Of a stretch of 64,000 bases of DNA, positions 52,856 to 61,095 are shown piece after piece (position 1 is the first letter of the stretch; every line of letters begins with the position of its first letter). The notes beneath the pieces were generated by a model. The model worked only from the letters and a program-made list of their open reading frames with translations, searched no databases and was not told the DNA's origin. The DNA is taken from NCBI RefSeq assembly GCF_029624655.1, contig NZ_JARRSA010000007.1:62001-126000 (forward strand), read 5' to 3'. The stretch comes from Roseicyclus salinarum. Its GTDB lineage: Bacteria; Pseudomonadota; Alphaproteobacteria; Rhodobacterales; Rhodobacteraceae. A program made the translations under genes and the position numbers.

Positions 52856-53659
52856 ATGCGCCTCAGGATCCTGCACACGACCACCTATCACTTCGAGCAG
52901 CCCGTCAGCTACGGCCTGCAACAGCTGCGCCTGATCCCCAAGAGCCGCACGGGACAGGCCATCGTGCACTGGAACATGGAGATCGAGGGCGGCACGCGGC
53001 AGACCGAGTTCAACGACCATCACCAGAACCGCGTCACCCTGATCTCGTTCGACCCCTCGGCCACCTCCATCGTCGTGCATTGCGAGGGCGAGGTGGAGAC
53101 GGCCGACCTGCACGGTGTCATCGGAAAGCACGCGGGCTTCGCGCCGCTGTGGTTCTTCCGCCGCTCGACCGAGCTGACGCGCGCGGGCCCCAACGTGCGC
53201 CGCCTCGCCAAGGGCCTGCGCGAGGAGAACGAGGACGACATCCCGCGCCTGCACGCGCTGTCGCACCGCATCCTCGAGGAGGTGCTCTGGGAGGTCGGCA
53301 CGACCGAGGCCACGACCTCGGCCGAGGAAGCGATCGAGCATGGCCGCGGCGTCTGCCAGGATCACGCCCACATCTTCCTCGCCGCCGCGCGGTCCATGGG
53401 CTACCCGGCGCGCTACGTCTCGGGCTACCTGATGATGGACGACCGCGTGCACCAGGACGCCAGCCATGCCTGGGCCGAGGCCCATGTGGAGGGCGTCGGC
53501 TGGGTGGGGTTCGACGTCTCCAACCGCATCTCGCCCGACGCGCGCTACGTCCGGGTGGCGACGGGCCTCGACTACCGCGAGGCCGCGCCGGTCTCGGGGC
53601 TGCGCTTCGGTCTGGGCGGCGAGGCTCTGTCCATCGACATCCAGGTGCAGCAGCAGTAA
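52856..53659 (+). CDS. Transglutaminase-like cysteine protease (Anbu operon)
   Basis: A 267-residue protein. An N-terminal beta-rich region, LRILHTTTYHFEQPVSYG, leads to the transglutaminase-like core with Cys in GRGVCQDHAHIF (about 170), His in QDASHAWAEAHV (about 205) and Asp in GFDVSN (about 222), a complete Cys-His-Asp triad. Such proteins act as peptidases or amidases. It follows alpha-E by eight bases and precedes Anbu by 34 bases. Co-location with ATP-grasp and Anbu suggests it processes the peptide product; that is inference from genomic context. Confidence 0.92.
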   Translation: MRLRILHTTTYHFEQPVSYGLQQLRLIPKSRTGQAIVHWNMEIEGGTRQTEFNDHHQNRVTLISFDPSATSIVVHCEGEVETADLHGVIGKHAGFAPLWFFRRSTELTRAGPNVRRLAKGLREENEDDIPRLHALSHRILEEVLWEVGTTEATTSAEEAIEHGRGVCQDHAHIFLAAARSMGYPARYVSGYLMMDDRVHQDASHAWAEAHVEGVGWVGFDVSNRISPDARYVRVATGLDYREAAPVSGLRFGLGGEALSIDIQVQQQ

Positions 53660-53693
53660 GCCATCGGCGCGAGGACAGGCGGGAAATCGGAAA

Positions 53694-54434
53694 ATGACCT
53701 ATTGCGTGGGGCTGAAGCTCGACCGTGGGCTGGTGTTCATGTCGGACACGCGCACGAATGCCGGCGTCGACAACATCTCGGTCTTCCGCAAAATGTTCCT
53801 GTGGGAGGCCGAGGGCGAGCGGTCGATCACGCTGATGACGGCCGGCAACCTTGCCACGACGCAGGCCGTGGTGAGCCTTCTGAACGAACGCGCCAAGCCG
53901 GCCGACGAACGCGGCGCGCCCTCGATCCTCGAGGCGCCGTCGATGTTCCAGGTGGCGAAGCTCGTGGGCGAGACGCTGCGCGAGGTGATCGCGCGGGAAT
54001 CGGGCATGGACGGACCGCAGGCCGACAGCCCCTTCTCGGCGACGCTGATCCTGGGCGGCCAGGTGCGCGGCGGCGCGCCCCGTCTGTTCCTGATCTACCC
54101 CGAGGGCAATTTCGTCGAGGCCTCGGACGACACCCCGTTCTTCCAGATCGGCGAGACCAAGTACGGCAAGCCGATCCTCGTGCGCGCCTACGACGCCGAC
54201 ATGGGGTTCGAGGAGGCGGTGAAGCTTCTGATGCTGAGCTTCGATTCGACACTGAAGGCCAACTTGTCAGTGGGCCTGCCGCTCGACCTGCACATCTACG
54301 AGGCGGACACGCTGCGCCACGGCCCGCTCAGACGGATCGAACGCGACGACGCCTATTTCGAGGCGATCTCGTCGGGCTGGGGCGAGGCGTTGCGCGAAGC
54401 CTTCCGCCGGATGCCGCCCTACTCGCTCGACTGA
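53694..54434 (+). CDS. Anbu, ancestral proteasome beta-subunit homologue
   Basis: A 246-residue proteasome-type protein. After Met1 the product has Thr at position 2 (MTYCVGLKLDRGLVFMSDTR), the expected N-terminal nucleophile after Met removal, followed by ITLMTAGNLATTQAVVSLL and ILGGQVRGGAPRLFLIYPEG, typical of the Ntn hydrolase fold. Structures of relatives show open spiral assemblies rather than closed rings. It is the last gene of the ATP-grasp/alpha-E/transglutaminase operon and is followed by a strong hairpin terminator. Confidence 0.92.
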   Translation: MTYCVGLKLDRGLVFMSDTRTNAGVDNISVFRKMFLWEAEGERSITLMTAGNLATTQAVVSLLNERAKPADERGAPSILEAPSMFQVAKLVGETLREVIARESGMDGPQADSPFSATLILGGQVRGGAPRLFLIYPEGNFVEASDDTPFFQIGETKYGKPILVRAYDADMGFEEAVKLLMLSFDSTLKANLSVGLPLDLHIYEADTLRHGPLRRIERDDAYFEAISSGWGEALREAFRRMPPYSLD

Positions 54435-54478
54435 GCGCCTTTGCGGCGTCGTGCCGCCCACGCGGCGGCCGGAGCATC

Positions 54479-54523
54479 GGGAGGGGCTGTCTGCCCCTCC
54501 CGAACCCTCCCCGAGAGTTTTTT
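54479..54523 (+). terminator. Terminator of the Anbu operon
   Basis: A 9-bp perfect stem, GGGAGGGGC with GCCCCTCCC, encloses TGTCT (54479-54501). It is followed by a C-rich spacer and TTTTTT at 54518-54523. The downstream AAGGATGAAG resembles the sequence after the glcB hairpin, pointing to a recurrent terminator module. Confidence 0.7.
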
Positions 54524-54536
54524 CAAGGATGAAGGC

Positions 54537-55703
54537 TCAGGTCCGCGTGACGTCGAAGCCGTGCAGCCAGTCGTAGCGCGCGGTGACGAGATGGGGCGCG
54601 GTGCGGGCGGCGAGGCGCAGGGCGCCGTGCGCCGCGAAGCGCAGCGGGCCCGGCCGCAGGTGGTAGGTCGTGGCGTTGTCCTGCGCGGCCTGCACGATCC
54701 GCGCGCAGCGGGGTCGGCGCGCGGCCTCGTAGGCCGCGAGCGCGTCCCCCGTCACGGGATCATCGGCCAGCCGCCGCACGAGGTCCCAGGCGTCCTCGAG
54801 CGCCATGTTGGCGCCTTGCGCGAGGAAGGGCAGCGTCGGGTGCGCGGCGTCGCCAAGAAGCGCAAGACGCCCCTCGGTCCAGACCTGCGCCACGGGGTGG
54901 CGGAAGAGGCCCCAGAGGTTGACGGTCTCGACCCGGTCGAGCAGCGCGCGCACCTCGGGGCAGAAATCCACGAAGGCGCGGCGCAGGGTCTCGGGCGCAT
55001 CGGTGTGGTGCCAGCCCTCGGCTGCCCATTCGTCGCGCTCCTCGACGGCCACGACGTTCACGAGGCGTCCATGGCGCAGCGGGTAGCGCACGAGGTGGCG
55101 GCCGGGTCCCATGAAGACATGCGCCTCGGGCGGGAGGCTGCCGTCGTCGGGCACGGTGGCGCGCCAGGCCACCTGACCGGTGAAGAAGGGCCGCGACCGG
55201 GGGTTGAGCGCGGCCCTCGCGGGCGAGGTGAGGCCGTCGGCCGCGAAGGTCAGCCCGTGACGCTCGGTCGTGCCGTTCTCGAGGGTCAGGAGCGTGTCGC
55301 CGCCTTCGGTCGCGACGGCGGTGACACGCGTGCCGAGGCGGACGTTCACCCCCGCCTCGCGCGCGGCCCCGGCGAGGATGTCGACGAGATCGGCGCGGTG
55401 CACGAAATGCCACGGCCGGTCGGCGCGGGCGAGCGGCATCGCGAAGACCTCCGCGCCCCGCCGGAAGTCGCGCAGCCGCACGGCGTGCGACCTTGACGAC
55501 GCGGCCGCCACCGCCTCCGCGAGGCCGAGGGCCCTCAGGACCACCCAGCCGTTGGGACTGATCTGGATGCCGGCGCCGATCTCCGCGATCGCGGGGGAGC
55601 GTTCGAGGACCGTGACCGCCGCCCCGCGCCGTGCGGCGGCAAGCGCCGCGGCAAGGCCGCCGATCCCGCCGCCGATCACCGTCACGCTTTCGCCCAGAAG
55701 CAT
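54537..55703 (-). CDS. FAD-dependent monooxygenase (salicylate hydroxylase-like)
   Basis: A 388-residue group A flavoprotein monooxygenase. The Rossmann fingerprint VIGGGIGGLAAALAA is at the N terminus, IGAGIQISPNG follows at about 42, and the second FAD motif GDAAHPTLPFLAQGANMAL lies at about 285. Related enzymes hydroxylate aromatic acids such as salicylate or 3-hydroxybenzoate using NAD(P)H; the substrate here is unknown and no ring-cleavage genes are near. It is convergent with Anbu. The start ATG at 55703 gives the Rossmann strand six residues in. Confidence 0.9.
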   Translation of the reverse strand: MLLGESVTVIGGGIGGLAAALAAARRGAAVTVLERSPAIAEIGAGIQISPNGWVVLRALGLAEAVAAASSRSHAVRLRDFRRGAEVFAMPLARADRPWHFVHRADLVDILAGAAREAGVNVRLGTRVTAVATEGGDTLLTLENGTTERHGLTFAADGLTSPARAALNPRSRPFFTGQVAWRATVPDDGSLPPEAHVFMGPGRHLVRYPLRHGRLVNVVAVEERDEWAAEGWHHTDAPETLRRAFVDFCPEVRALLDRVETVNLWGLFRHPVAQVWTEGRLALLGDAAHPTLPFLAQGANMALEDAWDLVRRLADDPVTGDALAAYEAARRPRCARIVQAAQDNATTYHLRPGPLRFAAHGALRLAARTAPHLVTARYDWLHGFDVTRT

Positions 55704-55791
55704 CGTGCCCCCGTCGGTTGGAATGAAGAGGGGCGCCCCGGAGGGACGCCCCTGGCAATCGTCGTGCGCCGGGCGTAGCCGCCCGCCGCGA

Positions 55792-56259
55792 TCAGTCGTC
55801 GCGATGGACCTTTTCGCGCCGTTCGTGCCGTTCCTGCGCCTCGAGGCTCATCGTGGCGATGGGTCGCGCGTCGAGCCGCTTGAGCGAGATGGGCTCGCCC
55901 GTCACCTCGCAGTAGCCGTATTCGCCCTCGTCGATGCGCCGCAGGGCGCTGTCGATCTTGGCGATGAGCTTGCGCTGGCGGTCGCGGGTCCTGAGTTCCA
56001 GCGCGCGGTCGGTCTCCTCGCTGGCGCGGTCGGCGACGTCGGGTATGTTGCGCGTCCCGTCCTGGAGGGTCTCGACCGTCGAGCGGCTTTCCTCGACGAG
56101 ATCGTTCTTCCAGGTCAAGAGCTTGCGGCGGAAGTATTCGAGCTGCCGTTCGTTCATGAACGGCTCGTCCTCGGCGGGACTGTAGTCGTCTGGCAGAAAG
56201 ACTTCGGCTTTCATTTTGCTCCCCTCACCGGAGCCAGTTTCGATCATCTGGTCTGGCAT
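55792..56259 (-). CDS. dksA: RNA polymerase-binding protein DksA
   Basis: DksA works with ppGpp at RNA polymerase to reset transcription during nutrient stress. The product has the family core NERQLEYFRRKLLTWK, a coiled-coil with acidic tip (PDVADRASEETDRA), and the C-terminal GYCEVTGEPISLKRLDARP. Only one of the four zinc-finger cysteines is kept, as I recall for other alphaproteobacterial DksA proteins. Two starts compete: ATG 56259 has a perfect GGAGGTGA six bases upstream (155 residues), and ATG 56214 (MKAEVFLPDDY, 140 residues) is the common family beginning with a GAGGGG upstream. I list the first. Confidence 0.92.
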   Translation of the reverse strand: MPDQMIETGSGEGSKMKAEVFLPDDYSPAEDEPFMNERQLEYFRRKLLTWKNDLVEESRSTVETLQDGTRNIPDVADRASEETDRALELRTRDRQRKLIAKIDSALRRIDEGEYGYCEVTGEPISLKRLDARPIATMSLEAQERHERREKVHRDD

Positions 56260-56480
56260 GAAAATCACCTCCGGTCTCCGCGGCCCGATTACAAGACCGG
56301 ACCCGGCTTGTCACCTCTCTTGTGCGCCTGCCGCATGGAATCTGACCTGTGGAAAAGACAATTTGCGGAAAATGCAGCAGTTGCGGCATGGTTCGTGCGG
56401 CGCGGCGGGCGCGCGCCGCTGGACACGGCCCCGCGCTGCGCCTAGGTCGGGCTGTCACGAGGTTCGAGAAGGGGTAGCCC

Positions 56481-57320
56481 ATGCGCTTCGAAGGCACCGG
56501 CGATTATGTCGCGACCGACGATCTGAAGGTGGCCGTCAACGCCGCCGTCACGCTGGAGCGACCGCTTCTGGTGAAGGGCGAGCCCGGCACGGGCAAGACC
56601 GAGCTTGCGCGCCAGGTCGCGACCTCGCTCGGGCTGCCGATCATCGAGTGGCACGTCAAGTCGACCACGCGCGCCCAGCAGGGCCTTTACGAATACGACG
56701 CCGTCAGCCGCCTGCGCGACAGCCAGCTGGGCGACGAGCGGGTGCATGACGTGCGCAACTACATCAGGCGCGGCAAGCTGTGGCAGGCCTTCGCCGCCGA
56801 GGGGAAGACGGTCCTGCTGATCGACGAGATCGACAAGGCCGACATCGAGTTCCCCAACGACCTGCTGCAGGAACTCGACCGGATGGAGTTCTTCGTCTAC
56901 GAGACCGGCGAGACGGTGTCGGCGAAGGTGCGGCCGATCGTGATCATCACCTCCAACAACGAGAAGGAGCTGCCCGACGCCTTCCTGCGGCGCTGCTTCT
57001 TCCACTACATCCGCTTTCCCGACATGGAGACGATGAAGCGCATCGTGGAGGTGCATTTCCCCGGCATCAGGAACGACCTCCTCGGCACGGCGCTGACGCA
57101 GTTTTACGAACTCCGCGAACAGCAGGGGCTGAAGAAGAAGCCCTCGACCTCCGAGGTGCTCGACTGGCTGAAGCTGCTGCTGGCCGAGGATCTGTCGCCA
57201 GAGGACCTGCGCCGCGACGGGGCCTCGGCGCTGCCGAAGCTGCATGGCGCGCTTCTGAAGAACGAACAGGACGTGGCGCTGTTCGAGCGGCTGGCCTTCA
57301 TGGCCCGGCGGCAGCGCTGA
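56481..57320 (+). CDS. MoxR-type AAA+ ATPase
   Basis: A 279-residue AAA+ ATPase. Walker A is GEPGTGKTEL (about 34), Walker B LLIDEIDKAD (about 112), sensor 1 IITSNNEKELPDAF (about 160) and an arginine-finger region LRRCFFHYI follows. MoxR proteins act as chaperones for metal or cofactor insertion or assembly with VWA-domain partners. The VWA protein of this locus is encoded at 59554, with three genes between. The 266 bases upstream separate it from the divergent dksA. Confidence 0.93.
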   Translation: MRFEGTGDYVATDDLKVAVNAAVTLERPLLVKGEPGTGKTELARQVATSLGLPIIEWHVKSTTRAQQGLYEYDAVSRLRDSQLGDERVHDVRNYIRRGKLWQAFAAEGKTVLLIDEIDKADIEFPNDLLQELDRMEFFVYETGETVSAKVRPIVIITSNNEKELPDAFLRRCFFHYIRFPDMETMKRIVEVHFPGIRNDLLGTALTQFYELREQQGLKKKPSTSEVLDWLKLLLAEDLSPEDLRRDGASALPKLHGALLKNEQDVALFERLAFMARRQR

Positions 57321-57395
57321 GACGCCGACGCCCGCGCCACACCCGACCGCAAATCCGGGCCTGCGCCGGCGGGAAATTGCTGCCTTGTTCACCGA

Positions 57396-57932
57396 ATGAT
57401 GCCAAACTTCGGGGACAAGGCATACGATGAGAATGTGCGGCACGAGCAAAAGGCGGGCCCTTGCGGCCCGGCAGGTTCCGGATTGAACGACGATATCGAA
57501 ATAAGCCCCCTCTCGGCGGGGGACCGCGCGGAGTGGTCCGGGCTCTGGCGGGCCGACCTCGCGTTCTACGGGGCCGAACGCCCCGAGGCGGTGTTCGAGA
57601 CGACCTTCGCGCGATACGCCGATCCCGGACGCGACGACATGCTGGGCTGGATCGCCCGATCCGGTGGCCGCGCGGTCGGGCTGGCGCATGTGATCGTCCA
57701 TTCCCACGGCTGGCAGGACGCGCCCGTGACCTATCTTCAGGACCTCTACGCCGACGAGGCGGTCCGGGGCCGGGGCATAGGGCGCAGGCTGATCGAAACG
57801 GTCTATGCCGATGCCGACCTTGCCGGGCGTCCCGGCGTCTACTGGCTGACGCAGACCGGCAACACTGCGGCGCGGCGGCTTTACGACCGGATCGGCAAGG
57901 CCACCGATTTCATGAAATACAACCGGAGTTGA
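57396..57932 (+). CDS. GNAT family N-acetyltransferase
   Basis: A GNAT protein of up to 178 residues. The domain begins at DDIEISPLSAGDRAEW and has the acetyl-CoA loop in VRGRGIGRRLIETVYADA (R-G-R-G-I-G at about 125), then YWLTQTGNTAARRLYDRIG. The first 29 residues from ATG 57396 are not domain-like; a TTG at 57483, just before the domain, could be the true start. The acceptor is unknown. It lies between MoxR and the DUF2927 gene and is probably co-transcribed. Confidence 0.8.
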   Translation: MMPNFGDKAYDENVRHEQKAGPCGPAGSGLNDDIEISPLSAGDRAEWSGLWRADLAFYGAERPEAVFETTFARYADPGRDDMLGWIARSGGRAVGLAHVIVHSHGWQDAPVTYLQDLYADEAVRGRGIGRRLIETVYADADLAGRPGVYWLTQTGNTAARRLYDRIGKATDFMKYNRS

Positions 57933-57938
57933 GCGCCC

Positions 57939-59324
57939 TTGCCCCTGCCCTTCCTGCGTCCCGGTCCCGCCTGTCGCCTGCTCGCCTGCCTTGTCGCGCT
58001 TGGCGCCTGCGCGCCCACCGTGCCCGCCTCGGGCGTGGCGGAACGGCGGATGGACGCGCTGCCCGGCGATCTGCCGGCGATGAACCGGTTCACCGGCGCG
58101 CAGCCCGACGCCCCCTCGCGCAGCAATGCCGAGATCGCGGCCGATTTCCTCGACCTCGGCTTCGCGATGGAATCGGGCCGCCCGATCGAGCGTATGAGCC
58201 GGTTCGAGGGTCCGATCACCGTCGCGGTCAACGGCACGGCGCCTGCCTCGCTTCTGGCCGACCTCGATGCGCTCGTCGCGCGGCTGAGGGCGGAGGCGGG
58301 CATCGACATCCGCCGCACTGACGCCGCCGACGGCCCGGCCGGCATCACGATCGAGACGCTGCCGAGGGCGCGGATGCAGCGCGTCGTGCCGCAGGCCGCC
58401 TGCTTCGTGGTGCCCCGCGTGAGTTCCTGGGCCGAGTTCCGGCGCGCGCGCAGCGGGCGCGACCTCGACTGGACGACGCTCGCCACCCGCGAGCGCGTGG
58501 CGGTGTTCATTCCCGGCGACGTCTCCCCCCAGGAGGTCCGCGACTGCCTCCACGAGGAGGTGGCGCAGGCGCTGGGGCCGCTCAACGATCTCTACCGCCT
58601 GCCGGATTCTGTGTTCAACGACGACAACTTCCACGCCATCCTGACCGGCTTCGACATGCTGATCCTCGGCGCCTACTACGACGACGCGCTGTCCAGCGGC
58701 ATGACCCGCACCGAGGTCGCCTCGCGACTGCCCGCGATCCTCGCCCGCCTCAATCCGCGCGGCGAGCGGCGGGCGGGTGCTGCGGTGCGCCCCACCTCGC
58801 GCGCCTGGATCGAGGCCATCGAGACGGCGCTCGGCCCCGGCGCGTCGGAGGCGCGGCGCATCCAGTCGGCCGAGCGCGCGGTGACGATCGCCCACAACGC
58901 CGGATGGCGCGACACGCGCCTTGGCTTCAGCCATTTCGCCCTCGGCCGCCTGACCCTGTCGCGCGATGCGGACCGCTCGGTCGCCGCCTTCCAGACCGCG
59001 GCCGCAATCTTCGAGCGGGTGGCCCCCGGCGGCATCCAGTCGGCGCATGTGGACATGCAGCTTGCCGCCTTCTCGCTCTCGGCCGGACGGCCGGACGAGG
59101 CGCTTCGCCTGACCGAACGCGCGCTGCCCGCGGCGATGAAGGCGCAGAACGCGGCGCTTCTGTCGACGTTGCAGATGATCCGCGCCGAGGCGCTGGGCGC
59201 GACGGGCCGCAGCGCGGAGGGGCGCGTGGTGCGTCTCGACAGTCTCGGCTGGGGTCGGTATGGCTTCGGCTCGAACGCGGCGGTGGGTGCCCGGCTCACC
59301 GAGGTCGCGGCCCTCGCGCCCTGA
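57939..59324 (+). CDS. DUF2927 lipoprotein with C-terminal TPR-like region
   Basis: A 461-residue lipoprotein starting with TTG six bases after the GNAT stop. The lipobox LGAC lies at about residue 24. The DUF2927 domain contains DCLHEEVAQALGPLNDLY and VFNDDNFHAILTGFD, matching the paralogue at 44372. Residues about 300-440 form TPR-like helices (FALGRLTLSRDADRSVAAFQ, FSLSAGRPDEALRLTERALP, AALLSTLQMIRAEALG) absent from that paralogue. Placement in the MoxR-VWA operon suggests an envelope assembly role; the HEE..Q element could bind zinc, which is untested. Confidence 0.82.
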   Translation: MPLPFLRPGPACRLLACLVALGACAPTVPASGVAERRMDALPGDLPAMNRFTGAQPDAPSRSNAEIAADFLDLGFAMESGRPIERMSRFEGPITVAVNGTAPASLLADLDALVARLRAEAGIDIRRTDAADGPAGITIETLPRARMQRVVPQAACFVVPRVSSWAEFRRARSGRDLDWTTLATRERVAVFIPGDVSPQEVRDCLHEEVAQALGPLNDLYRLPDSVFNDDNFHAILTGFDMLILGAYYDDALSSGMTRTEVASRLPAILARLNPRGERRAGAAVRPTSRAWIEAIETALGPGASEARRIQSAERAVTIAHNAGWRDTRLGFSHFALGRLTLSRDADRSVAAFQTAAAIFERVAPGGIQSAHVDMQLAAFSLSAGRPDEALRLTERALPAAMKAQNAALLSTLQMIRAEALGATGRSAEGRVVRLDSLGWGRYGFGSNAAVGARLTEVAALAP

Positions 59325-59341
59325 CGGAAAAGGCGAAACGG

Positions 59342-59506
59342 ATGCTGAACCTGATCGGAGCCGCGGCAGGCGTGGCGCTCGGCCTCCTGGCCGCATGGCG
59401 GCGCGGTGGCAACAAGGCCGACATGGCGCAATACGCCGCCGTCTTCGCGATCATCGGCTTCCTGCTCGGCACCTTCGCGATGCTCGTGGTGCCCGGACCG
59501 GCCTGA
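59342..59506 (+). CDS. Small two-span membrane protein
   Basis: A 54-residue protein with two predicted membrane helices (about 3-19, LIGAAAGVALGLLAAW, and 32-50, AVFAIIGFLLGTFAMLV) joined by a basic loop RRGGNKADM. The ATG follows the DUF2927 stop by 17 bases. The gene is on the same strand, inside the MoxR-VWA operon, and is too hydrophobic to be a random frame in this base composition. The family is not known to me. Confidence 0.65.
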   Translation: MLNLIGAAAGVALGLLAAWRRGGNKADMAQYAAVFAIIGFLLGTFAMLVVPGPA

Positions 59507-59553
59507 ACGCGGCCCTGTTCCGTTCGCCGCCGAACTGCCCTACCCTCTCCCAC

Positions 59554-60738
59554 ATGTTCCTGCCGTTCCTCGACGCCCTGCGCGCCGCGCGCCTGCCGGT
59601 GAGCCTTCGCGAATACCTCGCCTTCCTCGAGGGCGTGTCGTCGGGCCTCGTGACCTATGACGTGGACGGCTTCTACTACCTCGCGCGCGCCGCGATGGTG
59701 AAGGACGAGCGCCATCTCGACCGGTTCGACCAGGCCTTCGCCCATGTCTTCGGCGGCCTCGAGCAGATCACCGCCGAGGACGTGCTGGAGGCGACGGAGA
59801 TCCCGCGCGACTGGCTCGAGAAATTCGCCGAGAAGCATCTCACCCCCGAGGAGCGGGCCGAGATCGAGGCGCTCGGCGGCTTCGACCGGCTGATGGAGAC
59901 GCTGCGCGAGCGCCTGAAGGAGCAGCAGGGCCGCCACCAGGGCGGCAACAAGTGGATCGGCACCGCCGGCACCTCGCCTTTCGGCGCCTACGGCTACAAT
60001 CCCGAGGGTGTGCGCATCGGTCAGGACGCATCGCGCCACCGCCGCGCCGTGAAGGTCTGGGACCGGCGCGAGTTCCGCAACCTCGACGACAGCGTCGAGC
60101 TGGGCACGCGCAACATCAAGGTCGCGATGAAGCGGCTGCGGCAATGGGTCCGGCAGGGCGCCCACGAGGAGCTGGACCTCGACGGGACGATCCGCGCCAC
60201 CGCCGAGAACGGCTATCTCGACGTCAGGACGCGACCCGAGCGGCAGAACGCGGTCAAGGTGATCCTGTTTCTCGACGTGGGCGGGTCGATGGACGACCAC
60301 GTCCGCATCGTCGAAGAGCTGTTCAGCGCGGCGCGGACCGAGTTCAAGCACCTCGAATACCACTATTTCCACAACTGCCTCTACGAGGCGGTCTGGCGCG
60401 ACAACCGCAGGCGCTGGACCGAGCAGATCCCGACCCGCGAGGTGATGAACACCTACGGTTCGGACTACAAATGCATCTTCGTGGGCGACGCCTCCATGTC
60501 CCCCTACGAGATCGCCTTCGCAGGCGGCGCGAACGAGCACTGGAACGAGGAGGCCGGGCAGGTCTGGCTGGAGCGGGCGCGCGCGCAGTGGCCGGACCAC
60601 CTGTGGATCAACCCGGTGCCCGAGCGCTACTGGGGCCATACCCAGTCGATCGGCATGATCCGCCAGATCTTCGAGGATCGGATGGTGCCGATGACGCTGG
60701 AGGGGATCGACCGCGGGATGCGGGTGCTGGGACGATGA
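59554..60738 (+). CDS. VWA-domain protein (CoxE/YeaD-like), MoxR partner
   Basis: A 394-residue protein. The C-terminal VWA domain holds the MIDAS motif FLDVGGSMDDH (about 247) and NPVPERYWGHTQSIGMI, typical of the CoxE-like group. The N-terminal half is helical, with a Gln/Gly-rich loop at about 125-140. MoxR ATPases and CoxE-like VWA proteins cooperate in metal-cofactor or complex maturation; the target here is not evident. The start ATG at 59554 gives MFLPFLDALRAARLPVSL, usual for this group. A GTG-started membrane protein follows six bases downstream. Confidence 0.9.
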   Translation: MFLPFLDALRAARLPVSLREYLAFLEGVSSGLVTYDVDGFYYLARAAMVKDERHLDRFDQAFAHVFGGLEQITAEDVLEATEIPRDWLEKFAEKHLTPEERAEIEALGGFDRLMETLRERLKEQQGRHQGGNKWIGTAGTSPFGAYGYNPEGVRIGQDASRHRRAVKVWDRREFRNLDDSVELGTRNIKVAMKRLRQWVRQGAHEELDLDGTIRATAENGYLDVRTRPERQNAVKVILFLDVGGSMDDHVRIVEELFSAARTEFKHLEYHYFHNCLYEAVWRDNRRRWTEQIPTREVMNTYGSDYKCIFVGDASMSPYEIAFAGGANEHWNEEAGQVWLERARAQWPDHLWINPVPERYWGHTQSIGMIRQIFEDRMVPMTLEGIDRGMRVLGR

Positions 60739-60744
60739 GGCGCG

Positions 60745-61095
60745 GTGGCTAAGCGCCCGTACTCGGCGCTCGCGTTCCTGTGGGCGCGGCAGCGATGGGC
60801 GGTCCTCGCGCTCGGGGTGGCGCTCGTGCTCGCGGCGGCCTTCGCCGTCAGGCTTCTGGTCTTCACCGTCTACTGGTCCGATCCCGCGCACCGCGCCCAA
60901 CCTCTCGAAGGCTGGATGACGCCGGGCTACATCGCACGCTCCCACGACCTCGACCGGGTCGCGCTGCGCGCCGCGCTCGGGGTCGACGCCGGCAACCGCG
61001 ACACCCTCGCCGACATCGCCCGCGCCCGCGGCGTGCCGGTCGAGGACGTCATCGCCGAGGTCGAGGCCGAACTGGAGAAGGCGCGCGGACGATGA
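60745..61095 (+). CDS. Single-span membrane protein with C-terminal helical region
   Basis: A 116-residue protein starting with GTG. Residues about 19-42 form a membrane helix (VLALGVALVLAAAFAVRLLV). The soluble part holds the aromatic LEGWMTPGYIARSHDLDRVAL and a charged helix to the end. Its stop overlaps the DedA-family ATG (ATGA). I recognise it as a conserved neighbour of the VWA gene in relatives but know no function. It is predicted in the inner membrane. Confidence 0.7.
   Translation: MAKRPYSALAFLWARQRWAVLALGVALVLAAAFAVRLLVFTVYWSDPAHRAQPLEGWMTPGYIARSHDLDRVALRAALGVDAGNRDTLADIARARGVPVEDVIAEVEAELEKARGR

Noticed and set aside
56442-59396. A 984-codon minus-strand open frame opposite moxR, the GNAT gene and the DUF2927 gene
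   Set aside because: It is a shadow of the plus-strand genes, has no ribosome-binding site and no recognisable domain.
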